Origin: Pseudomonas oleovorans subsp. oleovorans
Lineage (GTDB): Bacteria > Pseudomonadota > Gammaproteobacteria > Pseudomonadales > Pseudomonadaceae
Direction: 5' to 3'
Assembly: GCF_002197815.1 (NCBI RefSeq)
Contig: NZ_NIUB01000010.1
Location: 79,064 to 143,063 of the forward strand
DNA length: 64,000 nt
The notes under the pieces are model-generated. The model did no database searches and had not been told where the DNA came from. It saw only the letters and a list, made by a program, of their open reading frames with translations. This document shows positions 39,703 to 50,158 of this stretch, piece after piece (position 1 is the first letter of the stretch; every line of letters begins with the position of its first letter). The translations under genes and the position numbers were made by a program.

Positions 39703-39915
39703 AAAAAGGGAGGCCGAAGCCTAATGCCAGTCAGTTAAGGCTGTACGCGTTTGGCTCCCCTCTCCCGTTTACGGGAGAGGGGCTGGGGGAGAGGGCCGAA
39801 ATACCGCGAAACGGCCATTTACCCCTCTCCGAACATGGCTCGCCAGAGGGGCGAGGAGACTCATCGTAGGCAGTCAGCGCTTAACTGATCAGCATTAGGC
39901 CGAAGCCTCCCTTGT
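39703..39915 (-). terminator. bamD intrinsic terminator, split by an insertion
   Basis: Reading the minus strand, the stem halves GGGAGGC and GCCTCCC plus a T-run (complement of 39703-39707) would make a 7-bp stem with a 4-nt loop. The two halves are now about 190 bp apart. Confidence 0.6.
39723..39896. mobile_element. MITE-like element inserted in the bamD terminator
   Basis: About 174 bp, bounded by a 12-bp direct repeat AGGCCGAAGCCT (39711-39722 and 39897-39908). The ends are inverted: aatgccagtcagttaag and, from the other side, aatgctgatcagttaag (14 of 17 match). No coding sequence. The core contains a ctcccctctcccgtttacgg hairpin shared with 54671-54714. The 12-bp direct repeat would fit an IS4-like target duplication, but that is only a comparison of length. 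Confidence 0.7.
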
Positions 39916-39930
39916 TCAATCACGCATCGC

Positions 39931-40923
39931 TCAGTCGAACAGACCGAAGGTCAGGTAGCTCCAGATCGAACGCTTCTTGGCGGTTTCGCCGGTCTTGGCG
40001 TCCTGCTGCAGTTCGCGCGGTATCTGCTGCTCGGCTTCCTCGTACTGACGAACCACGTCCTGGCTGGCGCGGGTTTCGCCCGGCGGCAGCGGCGTGTCGG
40101 TTTCGATCAGGCCCAGGGTGGCCTTGGCCAGCCAGGAGCGGTTGTCGGCTTCCTCTTCGAGCGGTACGAACTGGCCGCTTGCCAGGCTCGGATGGTCAGG
40201 GTAGTTGAGCTTGAGGGTTTCCAGGCTGGTGGCAGCCAGGTCGTCCAGGGACAGACGCTGATAAGCCTCGGTCATGATTGCCAGGCCGTCACCGACCGAC
40301 GGGGTTTCCTGGAAGTTCTCCACCACGTAGCGACCACGGTTGGCGGCGGCGACGTAGGCCTGGCGGGTCAGGTAATAGTGGCCAACGTGCACTTCGTAGG
40401 CGGCCAGCAGGTTGCGCAGGTAGATCATGCGCTGCTTGGCGTCCGGGGCGTAGCGGCTGGTCGGGTAGCGGCTGGTGAGCTGGGCGAACTCGTTGTAGGA
40501 GTCGCGCGCGGCGCCGGGGTCGCGCTTGGTCATGTCCAGCGGCAGGAAGCGCGCCAGCAGGCCACGGTCCTGGTCGAAGGAGGCCAGGCCCTTGAGGTAG
40601 TAGGCGTAGTCGACGTTGGCGTGCTGCGGGTGCAGGCGAATGAAGCGCTCGGCGGATGACTTGGCGGCCTCCGGCTCGGCATTCTTGTAGTAGGCGTAGA
40701 TCAGCTCCAGCTGCGCCTGCTCGGCGTAGCGTCCGAACGGATAGCGCGACTCCAGCGCCTTCAGTTTGGCGATGGCCTGGGTGTAGCTGCGGTTGTCCAG
40801 GTCGGCCTGGGCCTGCTGGTACAGCTCCACCTCGCTGAGGTTTTCATCGACCTCCGGCTGCTTGGAGGAGCAGGCGGCGGTAAGGGCGAGGATGGCGATC
40901 AGCAGCAGGTGTTTCACTTGCAT
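39931..40923 (-). CDS. bamD: Outer-membrane assembly lipoprotein BamD (ComL)
   Basis: An essential BAM-complex lipoprotein that recognises beta-signals. 330 aa. The lipobox LTAAC gives lipidated Cys18. Tandem TPR-like repeats follow ([55 protein letters not shown]). It is divergent from rluD. A C-terminal extension of about 80 residues is Gln/Glu-rich. Confidence 0.96.
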   Translation of the reverse strand: MQVKHLLLIAILALTAACSSKQPEVDENLSEVELYQQAQADLDNRSYTQAIAKLKALESRYPFGRYAEQAQLELIYAYYKNAEPEAAKSSAERFIRLHPQHANVDYAYYLKGLASFDQDRGLLARFLPLDMTKRDPGAARDSYNEFAQLTSRYPTSRYAPDAKQRMIYLRNLLAAYEVHVGHYYLTRQAYVAAANRGRYVVENFQETPSVGDGLAIMTEAYQRLSLDDLAATSLETLKLNYPDHPSLASGQFVPLEEEADNRSWLAKATLGLIETDTPLPPGETRASQDVVRQYEEAEQQIPRELQQDAKTGETAKKRSIWSYLTFGLFD

Positions 40924-41061
40924 GGCGGCTTGCGTCCCTGTGACGGCCGCGCGGCCGTCCTGTTATGATGAGCGCCCCCGGAAAACCCTGGGGCAAAGAC
41001 GCCGTATTTAACCACAAGCCTGTCGCCGAAACCAAAGGCCAGGCTCCCGCCGTTGCCGAAG

Positions 41062-42036
41062 ATGACTTCTATAAACAAGCAGCTGATTCAACTCCAGGCC
41101 ATCGTCCCCTTTGAACAGGGCGGTCAACGCCTCGACCAGGTGGCTGCGCAGCTGTTTGGCGAGTACTCCCGTTCGCGCCTTTCTACCTGGATCAAGGAAG
41201 GTCGCCTGACCGTCGATGGCACCGTGGCACGCCCGCGCGACACCGTGCATGCCGGCTCGACCCTGGTGCTCGATGCCGAGCAGGAAGCGCAGGGCGAGTG
41301 GGTCGCACAGGACATCGAACTGAACATCGTCTACGAAGACGAACACCTGCTGGTGATCGACAAGCCAGCGGGGCTGGTGGTGCATCCGGCTGCCGGGCAT
41401 GCCGACGGCACCCTGCTCAACGCGTTGCTGCACCACGTACCGGATATCGTCAATGTGCCGCGTGCCGGTATCGTCCATCGTCTGGACAAGGACACCACCG
41501 GCCTGATGGTGGTGGCCAAGACCCTGCAGGCGCAGACCAACCTGGTCGAGCAACTGCAGAAGCGTACCGTCAGCCGCATCTATGAATGCATCTGCATCGG
41601 CATGATCACCGCCGGCGGCACCATCGATGCGCCGATTGGCCGCAGCTCTAGCCAGCGCCAGCGCATGGCGGTGACCGATGGCGGCAAGCCGGCGATCAGT
41701 CACTACCGCGTGCTCGAGCGCTACCGTTCGCACACTCATGTTCGGGTCAAGCTGGAAACCGGGCGCACGCACCAGATTCGTGTGCACATGAGCCATGTTG
41801 GCTATCCGCTGGTGGGCGATCCGGTCTATGCCGGGCGTTTCCGCATTCCGCCAGCCGCCAGCCCGACCCTGGTGCAGAGTCTCAAGGAATTCCCGCGTCA
41901 GGCCCTGCATGCGCGCTTCCTCGAGTTGGATCACCCGGCTACCGGCAAGCGCATGAAGTGGGAATCGGCGCTGCCGGATGATCTGGTCTGGCTGCTGACC
42001 CTGTTGCGTCAGGATCGCGAGGCCTTCGTCGGGTGA
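41062..42036 (+). CDS. rluD: 23S rRNA pseudouridine(1911/1915/1917) synthase RluD
   Basis: 324 aa. An N-terminal S4 RNA-binding domain (QRLDQVAAQLF...SRLSTWIKEGRLTVDG) precedes the catalytic domain with GIVHRLDKDTTGL (catalytic Asp) and ETGRTHQIRVHM. ATG 41062 is used. A TTG three codons earlier is possible. The 3' end overlaps pgeF by 4 bp. Confidence 0.95.
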   Translation: MTSINKQLIQLQAIVPFEQGGQRLDQVAAQLFGEYSRSRLSTWIKEGRLTVDGTVARPRDTVHAGSTLVLDAEQEAQGEWVAQDIELNIVYEDEHLLVIDKPAGLVVHPAAGHADGTLLNALLHHVPDIVNVPRAGIVHRLDKDTTGLMVVAKTLQAQTNLVEQLQKRTVSRIYECICIGMITAGGTIDAPIGRSSSQRQRMAVTDGGKPAISHYRVLERYRSHTHVRVKLETGRTHQIRVHMSHVGYPLVGDPVYAGRFRIPPAASPTLVQSLKEFPRQALHARFLELDHPATGKRMKWESALPDDLVWLLTLLRQDREAFVG

Positions 42037-42764
42037 GTGCCCACGACTGGCTCGTTCCCGATTGGCCTGCGCCGGCCAACGTGCGCGCCTGCGTCACCAC
42101 CCGTAGCGGCGGCGTCAGCGCGGCGCCGTTCGATACCTTCAACCTGGGCGATCATGTCGAGGACGACCCGATTGCGGTGGCAAGCAACCGTCAGCATCTG
42201 GTCGATGCCCTGGGGTGCCAACCCGCCTGGTTGCGCCAGGTGCATGGCATCGTGGTGGCTAAAGCCGATCCGGCTGTGGTGATCGAAGCCGATGGCAACT
42301 GGACGGCCACCCCTGGTATCGCCTGCACGGCGATGACCGCCGATTGCTTGCCGGCTCTGTTCTGCGACCGCGTCGGTACCCGCGTGGCAGCGGCCCATGC
42401 CGGTTGGCGCGGGTTGGCCGGTGGTGTGCTGGAGGCGACCGTCAAGGCGCTGAACGTTGCACCGCAGGAGCTGCTGGTCTGGCTCGGCCCGGCCATCGGC
42501 CCGGCTGCGTTCGAGGTGGGGGCTGAAGTGCGGGAGGCCTTCGTGCAACAGCATGCCGAGGCTGCTGCGGCGTTTGTGCCCGGCGCCAACGCTGGCAAGT
42601 TCATGGCTGATATCTACCAACTGGCGCGCATTCGCCTGGCCGCCATCGGCGTGACCGCGGTCAGCGGCGGTGGGCTGTGCACCTACACCGACCCGCGTTT
42701 CTACTCCTATCGCCGCAGTGCCCGCACCGGGCGTTTTGCTTCGCTGATCTGGCTGCAGCCCTGA
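42033..42764 (+). CDS. pgeF: Polyphenol oxidase-like / purine nucleoside phosphorylase family protein (YfiH, PgeF)
   Basis: 243 aa of the Cu-oxidase_4 family. Conserved metal-site residues are in QVHG, MTADCLPALF and AAAHAGWRGL. E. coli YfiH has been shown to correct misincorporated muropeptides and to have nucleoside activity. It starts at GTG 42033, overlapping the rluD stop. In P. aeruginosa clpB comes next, but here a REPIN and unrelated genes follow. Confidence 0.92.
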   Translation: MSAHDWLVPDWPAPANVRACVTTRSGGVSAAPFDTFNLGDHVEDDPIAVASNRQHLVDALGCQPAWLRQVHGIVVAKADPAVVIEADGNWTATPGIACTAMTADCLPALFCDRVGTRVAAAHAGWRGLAGGVLEATVKALNVAPQELLVWLGPAIGPAAFEVGAEVREAFVQQHAEAAAAFVPGANAGKFMADIYQLARIRLAAIGVTAVSGGGLCTYTDPRFYSYRRSARTGRFASLIWLQP

Positions 42765-42767
42765 TCT

Positions 42768-42832
42768 GTAGGAGCGAGCTCTGCTCGCGAACCCTGTAAC
42801 CCAAAGGCTTCGCGAGCAGAGCTCGCTCCTAC
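42768..42832. repeat. REPIN copy 3
   Basis: Same arms as the RAYT-flanking REPINs (gtaggagcgagctctgctcgc and complement) with a different spacer. It lies between pgeF and the TetR gene. Confidence 0.9.
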
Positions 42833-42931
42833 CTGTTCTGTCGTGGGCATTCGTCTTGGGTTTTTTAACCCTTAATCACCAATATCAATAGTGCTGTCGC
42901 GAGCGAGACGACCGGTCATATGCTCGGCGCC

Positions 42932-43522
42932 ATGAACAGCATTCGACTCGACAAGCGCGACCTGATCCTCAGCAAAGGCTCGGCGGTGATGACCCGGCGC
43001 GGCTACCACGGCACCGGTGTGCTGGAGATCGTCCAGGCGGCCGGGATTCCCAAGGGCAGCTTCTATCACTACTTCGCCAGCAAGGAAGACTTCGCCCTGC
43101 AGGCGCTGGCCTTCATCTATCGCCCGCGTCTGGAGCGTTACGCCCAGGCGTTGAGCAATGCCGCGCTGAGCCCGCGGGCGCGCATCCTTGCTTACTACCG
43201 CGACCTGCTGGCGCACTTCGCCCGCCAGGACACGCCGCAGTACCACTGCTTCATCGGCAGCCTGAGTTTCGAGATGAGCGAGATGCTGCCGGCGATCGGC
43301 ACCGAGGTCGCGGCCATCCAGCAGGCCTCGGTGGACATCCTGCGCGACTGCCTGGAGCAGGCGCAGGCCGTCGGAGAACTGCCCGCCGACGAGGACTGCA
43401 GCAACCTCGCCACCTTTATCAGCGACGCCTGGCAGGGTGTGCTGGCGCGGCTCAAGGTGGGCCGCAACCTGCAGCCGCTGGAAGCTTTCGTCAACCGCCT
43501 GGAGCGTTTGCTGCAGGCCTGA
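42932..43522 (+). CDS. TetR family transcriptional regulator (NemR-like)
   Basis: 196 aa from ATG 42932 (an ATG at 42920 is equally possible). The N-terminal HTH is ILSKGSAVMTRRGYHGTGVLEIVQAAGIPKGSFYHYFASKEDF. The C-terminal domain contains Cys in YHCFIGSL and EDCSN. It lies 24 bp upstream of an old-yellow-enzyme gene, the arrangement of nemR-nemA, so it may sense electrophiles and control both. A short palindrome, gaccggtc, lies at the start region, but no operator was tested. Confidence 0.88.
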   Translation: MNSIRLDKRDLILSKGSAVMTRRGYHGTGVLEIVQAAGIPKGSFYHYFASKEDFALQALAFIYRPRLERYAQALSNAALSPRARILAYYRDLLAHFARQDTPQYHCFIGSLSFEMSEMLPAIGTEVAAIQQASVDILRDCLEQAQAVGELPADEDCSNLATFISDAWQGVLARLKVGRNLQPLEAFVNRLERLLQA

Positions 43523-43546
43523 TTACCGTTCAACCCCAGAGGAAAG

Positions 43547-44659
43547 ATGATGAGCGCTCCCGTTCAAGCCCTGTTCGCCCCGTTCCGCCTCGGTAACCTG
43601 GAGCTGCCGACCCGTGTGGTCATGGCGCCGATGACCCGCTCCTTCTCGCCCGGTGGCGTACCCAACGCCAAGGTCATCGAGTATTACCGTCGCCGCGCGG
43701 CTGCGGGCGTGGGCCTGATCGTCACCGAAGGCACCACCGTCGGCCACAAGGCGGCCAACGGCTACCCGAACGTGCCGCGTTTCTACGGCGAAGATGCCCT
43801 GGCTGGCTGGAAACAGGTGGTCGATGCCGTGCATGCCGAAGGCGGCAAGATCGTCCCGCAGCTCTGGCACGTGGGGAACGTGCGCAAGTTGGGCACCGAA
43901 CCGGATGCCAGCGTGCCGGGTTATGGCCCGATGGAGAAGGTCAAGGATGGCCAGGTGGTTGTGCATGGCATGACCCAGGCCGATATCGATGAAGTGATCG
44001 CTGCCTTCGCCCAGGCTGCACGCGACGCCAAGGCCATCGGCATGGACGGCGTGGAGATCCACGGTGCCCACGGCTACCTGATCGACCAGTTCTTCTGGGA
44101 AGGCAGCAACCAGCGTACCGACGGCTATGGTGGTGACCTGGCGGCGCGTTCGCGTTTCGCCATCGAGCTGATCCAGGCCGTGCGTGCGGCGGTCGGCCCG
44201 GACTTCCCGATCATCCTGCGTTACTCGCAGTGGAAGCAGCAGGACTACAGCGCGCGCCTGGTGCAGACTCCGGAGCAGCTGGAGGCCTTCCTCAAGCCGC
44301 TGTCCGATGCCGGCGTGGACATCTTCCATTGCTCGACGCGCCGCTTCTGGGAGCCGGAGTTCGAAGGCAGCGACCTCAACCTGGCCGGCTGGACGCGCAA
44401 GCTCACTGGCAAGCCGACCATCACTGTCGGCAGTGTCGGCCTGGATGGCGAGTTCCTGCAGTTCATGGTCAAGACCGACAAGGTGGCCGAGCCGGCCAGT
44501 CTCGAGAATCTACTCGAGCGCCTGAACAAGGAGGAGTTCGACCTGGTCGCCGTGGGCCGCGCGCTGCTGGTCGACCCGGATTGGGCACTGAAGGTGCGCG
44601 AAGGCCGCGAACAGGACATCCTGCCGTTCAGCCGTGATGCGCTGACCACGCTGGTCTGA
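43547..44659 (+). CDS. NADH:flavin oxidoreductase, old yellow enzyme family
   Basis: A 370-aa FMN TIM-barrel ene-reductase. Motifs are LPTRVVMAPMTRSFS, QLWHVGNVRK and EIHGAHGYLIDQFFWEGSNQRTDGYGG. Residues H, H and Y of the active site lie in the expected positions. It reduces electrophilic alkenes or nitro compounds with NAD(P)H. Probably co-transcribed with the TetR regulator upstream. AGAGGAAAG precedes ATG 43547. Confidence 0.93.
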   Translation: MMSAPVQALFAPFRLGNLELPTRVVMAPMTRSFSPGGVPNAKVIEYYRRRAAAGVGLIVTEGTTVGHKAANGYPNVPRFYGEDALAGWKQVVDAVHAEGGKIVPQLWHVGNVRKLGTEPDASVPGYGPMEKVKDGQVVVHGMTQADIDEVIAAFAQAARDAKAIGMDGVEIHGAHGYLIDQFFWEGSNQRTDGYGGDLAARSRFAIELIQAVRAAVGPDFPIILRYSQWKQQDYSARLVQTPEQLEAFLKPLSDAGVDIFHCSTRRFWEPEFEGSDLNLAGWTRKLTGKPTITVGSVGLDGEFLQFMVKTDKVAEPASLENLLERLNKEEFDLVAVGRALLVDPDWALKVREGREQDILPFSRDALTTLV

Positions 44660-44671
44660 GTCCGTTTCTAT

Positions 44672-44726
44672 CGGGCGCCGCGATCCGGCGCCCCGTTTTC
44701 AGCCCCGGCACATCGGGGCTTTTTTA
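44672..44726 (+). terminator. Double hairpin terminator after the old yellow enzyme gene
   Basis: A first stem, gggcgccg / cggcgccc followed by TTTT, and a second stem, agcccc / ggggct followed by a T-run, lie in tandem. Confidence 0.85.
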
Positions 44727-44756
44727 CATCTGCATGTTTTGAGTGGATGTGATCAC

Positions 44757-44811
44757 GTAGGGCGGGTGCAACCCGCCAGATTGTCTCAGTGGCGGGTTTC
44801 ACCCGCCCTAC
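44757..44811. repeat. Palindromic repeat overlapping the 3' end of the glycosyltransferase gene
   Basis: gtagggcgggtgcaacccgcc and ggcgggtttcacccgccctac. The right arm encodes the last residues of the minus-strand gene, and the stop codon (44786-44788) lies in the loop. Confidence 0.8.
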
Positions 44812-45985
44812 GGGCAAGCTCCGTGCTGACGCAGAGGTGCGCTGGCTGCATGGCGCTGCGCAGGTGCTGTTCGAACAGCGCGACGATGCCGTCCCAGCTG
44901 AGGTGGCTGGCATGTCGGCGGGCATTGAGGCGGATGCGCCGCAGCACCTCTGCATCTTCCAACAGCTCGCAGGCGGCTTCGCAGAAACCGGCTTCGTCGC
45001 CAGGGCGAGCGAGCATGCCATTGTGGCCGTGATAAATATGCTGGGCGGCCGCCGCCTGGTCGAATGCCACCACGCCAAGACTCGATGCCAGGGCTTCCAG
45101 CACCACGTTGCCGAAGGTTTCCGAGAGGCTGGGGAACAGGAACAGATCGCCCGAAGCGTAGTGCGTGGCCAGCGTTTCACCGCGCTGCAGGCCGCAGAAA
45201 AGCGCCTCCGGCAGCTGCGCCTGCAGGCTGGCGCGCAGTGGTCCGTCTCCCACAAGAATCAACCGCATACGGCGCCGCGGATGAGCTGTCTGCAGGGCGT
45301 GGAAGGCTTTTACCAGCAGACCGAGGTTCTTCTCTGCCGCCAGGCGCCCGACATGCAGCGCGGCCAGGTCATCCGGCCCCAGGCCCCAGCTTTCGCGCAG
45401 GGCGTCGCAGCGTCGGCGTGGGTGGAACAGCTGGCTGTCGACACCCCGCGCGAGCAGGGCCAGGCGTTCGAAGTCACGGCGTTCGAGGTCGACCTTCTGG
45501 CCGATGCTCGGCACCAGCGTCAGCTGCGTGCGGTTGTGAAACCAGCGCAGGTAGTTGGTCATCGCCCGGGTCAGCAGGCCGATGCCGTAGTGCCCGGTGT
45601 ACTGCTGGAAGTTGGTGTGAAAACCGCTGACCACTGGGATCGCCAGGCGCCTGGCCGCGCGCAAGGCGGACAGGCCAAGCGGGCCTTCGGTGGCGATATA
45701 GAGCACATCCGGGCGTTGTCTTTTCCAGCGCCTGAGCAGCTTGTGCAGGGATGACTGACCCCATTGCAGGCCGGGGTAGCCGGGCAGCGGCCAGCCGCGA
45801 GTGAGCAGCAGGTCATTGCCGGCGTCCTGCTCCTGATCGACCTCCTGGCGTGGCCGTATCAGTTGCACGCGATGGCCACGGCCACGCAGGCCGTCGACCA
45901 GGCGGCCGAGGGTATTGGCCACGCCGTTGATTTCCGGCGGGAAGGTTTCGCTGATCAGCGCGATGTGCAGAGAAGGTGCGTTCAT
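44786..45985 (-). CDS. Glycosyltransferase family 4 (GT-B) protein
   Basis: 399 aa. The N-terminal Rossmann domain is HIALISETFPPEINGVANTLGRLVDGL, with SGFHTNFQQYTGHYG typical of MgtA/PimB-like alpha-mannosyl or diacylglycerol glycosyltransferases. The C-terminal nucleotide-binding domain has HVGRLAAEKNLGLLVKAF, the EX7E-type LFPSLSETFGNVVLEALA, and GDEAGF. Acceptor and sugar are unknown. ATG 45985 is chosen over an open frame extending to 46009. The C-terminus LARRAGETRH comes from an invading palindromic repeat. Confidence 0.9.
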   Translation of the reverse strand: MNAPSLHIALISETFPPEINGVANTLGRLVDGLRGRGHRVQLIRPRQEVDQEQDAGNDLLLTRGWPLPGYPGLQWGQSSLHKLLRRWKRQRPDVLYIATEGPLGLSALRAARRLAIPVVSGFHTNFQQYTGHYGIGLLTRAMTNYLRWFHNRTQLTLVPSIGQKVDLERRDFERLALLARGVDSQLFHPRRRCDALRESWGLGPDDLAALHVGRLAAEKNLGLLVKAFHALQTAHPRRRMRLILVGDGPLRASLQAQLPEALFCGLQRGETLATHYASGDLFLFPSLSETFGNVVLEALASSLGVVAFDQAAAAQHIYHGHNGMLARPGDEAGFCEAACELLEDAEVLRRIRLNARRHASHLSWDGIVALFEQHLRSAMQPAHLCVSTELARRAGETRH

Positions 45986-46043
45986 GTAAGCAGTCTCTGC
46001 CCAGGTCATGTAGTGAACATGACGTTTCGATTGCGGTTATGTG

Positions 46044-46196
46044 TCAGGCGAGCAGGCCGCGCAGTTGTTCGCGTAGCCAGGCATGTGCCGGGTCGTGATG
46101 CTGCTGGCGATGCCAGATCAGGCTGATCTTCACGGCGGGCATCTGCGCTGGGACGTGCTCGACAATCAGCCGGCCCAGCGTTGGTAGGCCAGTGCT
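46044..46196 (-). pseudogene. LysR family regulator, 3'-end remnant
   Basis: About 50 codons to the TCA/TGA stop at 46044 read LPTLGRLIVEHVPAQMPAVK and ISLIWHRQQHHDPAHAWLRE, the usual LysR C-terminus (IxLxWHRRxxxDPAHxWLR). No HTH or upstream domain precedes it. Upstream of about 46196 the sequence becomes a plus-strand remnant of another gene. Confidence 0.72.
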
Positions 46197-46391
46197 CAGG
46201 GCGAGCATGGCCTGCATTTGCTGCTGACCTACGAGTGCGTGGCGGTGGAGGGCGGCTGCGAGCTCGTGCGCACCCTCGAGTACGGCTTCGACAACTGGCT
46301 GATGCGCCTGGCCAACCGCTTGTTCATGCACAGGCGCGTCGAGCGCGAGTCGCAGGCGTCGATGCAGGCGTTACACGATGTCCTTGCGTGA
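46197..46391 (+). pseudogene. SRPBCC (polyketide cyclase-like) protein, 3'-end remnant
   Basis: In the frame ending at TGA 46389-46391 the sequence reads HLLLTYECVAVEGGCELVRT and LEYGFDNWLMRLANRLFMHRRVE, the last strand and long helix of an SRPBCC lipid-binding fold. It has no start codon or N-terminal part and abuts the LysR remnant. Its 3' end overlaps the cysZ 3' end by 21 bp. Confidence 0.65.
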
Positions 46392-47135
46392 ACCTAGCGC
46401 CTGCTCGCCGTGCTCGCGCACCCAGAACAGCGTGGCACCGGCCACGGCAGCCGGCATCATCAGGATGTTCAGCCCCGGCACCAGCAGGGCGGCGTAGGTG
46501 ATGCCGCCGAAGCTCAGGCTTTGCCAGCGCTTCTCGCGCAACCAGGCGAGCATGTCCTGCCAGCTCATCTTGTTGTTGTCCGCCGGGTAGTCGATGTACT
46601 GCACGGCCATCATCCACACGCCGAACAGCAGCCACAGCGGCGCGGCGACCAGATTGACTACCGGGATGAAGCTGAGGATCAGCAGGCCGATGGCGCGTGG
46701 CAGAAAGTAACCCAGCTTGCGCATTTCGCGAGCCATGGTACGCGGTACCATGGCTGCCAGTTCGGCCCAGCTGAACGGCGGGAAATGATCTTCACCGCGC
46801 GCTACTACTTCGACCTTCTCCGCGAGAAAACCGTTGAACGGTGCGGCGATGATGTTGGCCAGCAGGGTGAAGGTGAAGAACACCATCAGCAGCACCAGCA
46901 CCACGAACAGTGGCCAGAGGATGTACTGCAAAAAGCTCAGCCAGTTCGGCAGGGAAGGCATGAAGGTATCGACCCAGCCGCTGAACTGCTGCACGGCAAA
47001 GCTGATCATGCTAACGAACAGGATCAGATTGACCGCCAGCGGCAGCAGCACGAAAAGGCGCAGGCCGGGGCTGAGGACCAGTTTCAGGCCCTCTCGCAGG
47101 TATTGCGGGCCGGACAGGACGGGAGCGGCGGGCAT
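46371..47135 (-). CDS. cysZ: Sulfate transporter CysZ
   Basis: A 254-aa inner-membrane protein (EI24/CysZ family) that provides sulfate for cysteine synthesis. Hydrophobic hairpins and family motifs [34 protein letters not shown] and [13 protein letters not shown] are present. It is divergent from trxB, as in other Pseudomonas. Confidence 0.93.
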   Translation of the reverse strand: MPAAPVLSGPQYLREGLKLVLSPGLRLFVLLPLAVNLILFVSMISFAVQQFSGWVDTFMPSLPNWLSFLQYILWPLFVVLVLLMVFFTFTLLANIIAAPFNGFLAEKVEVVARGEDHFPPFSWAELAAMVPRTMAREMRKLGYFLPRAIGLLILSFIPVVNLVAAPLWLLFGVWMMAVQYIDYPADNNKMSWQDMLAWLREKRWQSLSFGGITYAALLVPGLNILMMPAAVAGATLFWVREHGEQALGSRKDIV

Positions 47136-47310
47136 GGCGGTCTCCTGAGTGGTTGATGCGCGCGACCATACCGACTTTGCCTGCGCGGTGAAAGTTCAGT
47201 CATGGGGCAATTCACCCCGAGGGCCATAGGCGGACTCTATTCGCGGAATTGGCAATGGATATTTCCGCTTCGCCAGTCGCCTCGATAGCCTTGCGCCCAG
47301 TTTCATTTTA

Positions 47311-48527
<1,217 letters not shown>

Positions 48528-48534
48528 CCGCTTT

Positions 48535-48595
48535 GTAGGAGCCGGCTTGCCGGCGATGCTTGGCCATGGCTGATCGCCCGCAAGCGGGCTCCTAC
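48535..48595. repeat. REP-like inverted pair after trxB
   Basis: gtaggagccggcttgccggcga and its diverged complement tcgcccgcaagcgggctcctac. Confidence 0.75.
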
Positions 48596-48614
48596 GGGCC
48601 TGGTGTCTGGCCGC

Positions 48615-49765
48615 TCAATCCGGCCAGTGCCAGGGCGGCTCGTCGAGCATGCCCTGGCCGCGTATGCAGGTCTTGCCGAGCTGTTTGTCCAGCTCCAGGG
48701 TGTTGCAGTTGGGGCTTTCCTTGAGCGTGGCGATCAGGCGGCTGGCGTGAGACACGACCCACACCTGCGTTTGCTTCGAGGCGGCGATGATCAGCCGGCC
48801 TAGTGCAGGTAACAGATCCGGGTGCAGGCTGGTTTGAGCACCATCAGTGAAGGCGGCCGTGGCGTGAGCAGGGCGGCCACCAGCAGCAGGTAGCGCAACG
48901 TGCCGTCGGACAGTTCTGCGGCGCTCAAGGGGCGCAGCAAACCTTCCTGGCGCAGTTCCACGGCGAAGCGACCGCCGGCCTGAAAATCGATATGCAGGCG
49001 GCTGCCGGGGAAAGCGTCGTCGATGGCGGCGTCCAGCGCCGCGCGGTCGCCGATCTCGCGTATGGTCTGCAGGGCGGCGGCCAGCTCGCGGGCATCGTGG
49101 TGCAGCACCGGTGTGCGCGTGCTCAGTTGCGGCTGGCGCGCCGGCGCCTCGGCATCACTGCGAAAGTGATCGTAGAAGCGCCAGCGGCGGATGGTTTCGC
49201 GCAGCTGGAAGACTTCCGGGCAATTCGGGTCGTTGCCGATCTGGTCGAACAGGCTGTCGTAGTTCGGCACGTGCTGGGCCAATACCTGCCAACTGCGGCC
49301 TTCGCGCATGCGCACCATGGGCCCGGTGCGATCCACCAGCAGCGAGGCGGGACGGTAGCTGGCGCCAGCCCAGATGCACTCGCGCTTGATCTCCGGGTCG
49401 AGGGCGAATGCCGAGCTGCTTGGCTCGGGCAGGCCAAGGGCGATGGCGTAGCCGAAATCCTCGCCGGCAAAGCCCAGGCGCAGGCGTATCACGTTCTGTC
49501 GTGGGCCACCCTGCACGGGCACCTCGCCGCCCAGCATGCGCCGGGAAATCTTCACCGGGCCGGCTCAGAAACTCGACTCCAGCCCGCCTTCGCGCGCCAG
49601 CGCGTTGACCACGCCACCTTGCGCGGTTTCCGCCAGCAGGCGCAGGGCGCGGTAGAGGTTGGACTTGCCGCTGCCGTTGGCGCCGGTGATCAGGTTGAGC
49701 CGGCCCAGCGGCAGGATCAGGCTGTTGATCGAGCGGTAGTTGGCGACGGCGAGGGTGTGCAGCAT
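48615..49765 (-). pseudogene. AAA family ATPase (RecF/SMC-like), inactivated twice
   Basis: The N-terminus from ATG 49765 is a RecF-like ATPase (VANYRSINSLILPLGRLNLI, Walker A TGANGSGKSN). At 49565-49567 a TGA interrupts GGLESSF-stop-AGPVKISRR, where relatives have Trp. The frame then runs on to ELSDGTLRYLLLVAALLTPRPPSLMVL. There about 10 nt that would encode the Walker B acidic residues (NEPE) are missing, and the frame shifts. The remaining tail (TSLHPDLLPALGRLIIAASK, ending at 48615) is readable in another frame. Two independent lesions make a real pseudogene likely. Confidence 0.85.
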
Positions 49766-49789
49766 GGCGGGGTCATCCTGACAAAACGA

Positions 49790-50158
49790 TCAGCGACCAT
49801 GGCGTGGCGAAAACGCCAGCCAGGCCAGCACCGGGTAGCACAGGTAATGCAGGCTGAAGAGAAACAGGCCCATGGGGCTGGGCGTGTCCTGCAGGACCAT
49901 CATGCCCAGCAGGCCGAGATAGAGCAGCCCGAGCACGCCGCCGTAGAGCAGGGTGAAACGCCAGCGCTCAGCGTTGCTGGGTGCACGCCCGGTACGCCAG
50001 TGAAACACCAGCGCCAGGCCGGCCGCGATGGCGGCGGCGATCAGCAATGTGGTGAACACGCCGCCGAGGCGCACGAAGGTGCGCAGCAGCAGGTTCAGCA
50101 CGATAGCCGCGATTACTCCCGCCGCCGCGTAGTAGCGCAGTTGCAGGCTCTGGCTCAC
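49790..50158 (-). CDS. Small hypothetical inner-membrane protein
   Basis: 122 aa with four predicted TM helices (about 9-26, 33-52, 68-88, 97-115) and few charged residues. No family was recognised. It overlaps the SDR gene upstream by 4 bp, so it is probably co-transcribed with it. The sequence does not show the role. Confidence 0.7.
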   Translation of the reverse strand: MSQSLQLRYYAAAGVIAAIVLNLLLRTFVRLGGVFTTLLIAAAIAAGLALVFHWRTGRAPSNAERWRFTLLYGGVLGLLYLGLLGMMVLQDTPSPMGLFLFSLHYLCYPVLAWLAFSPRHGR

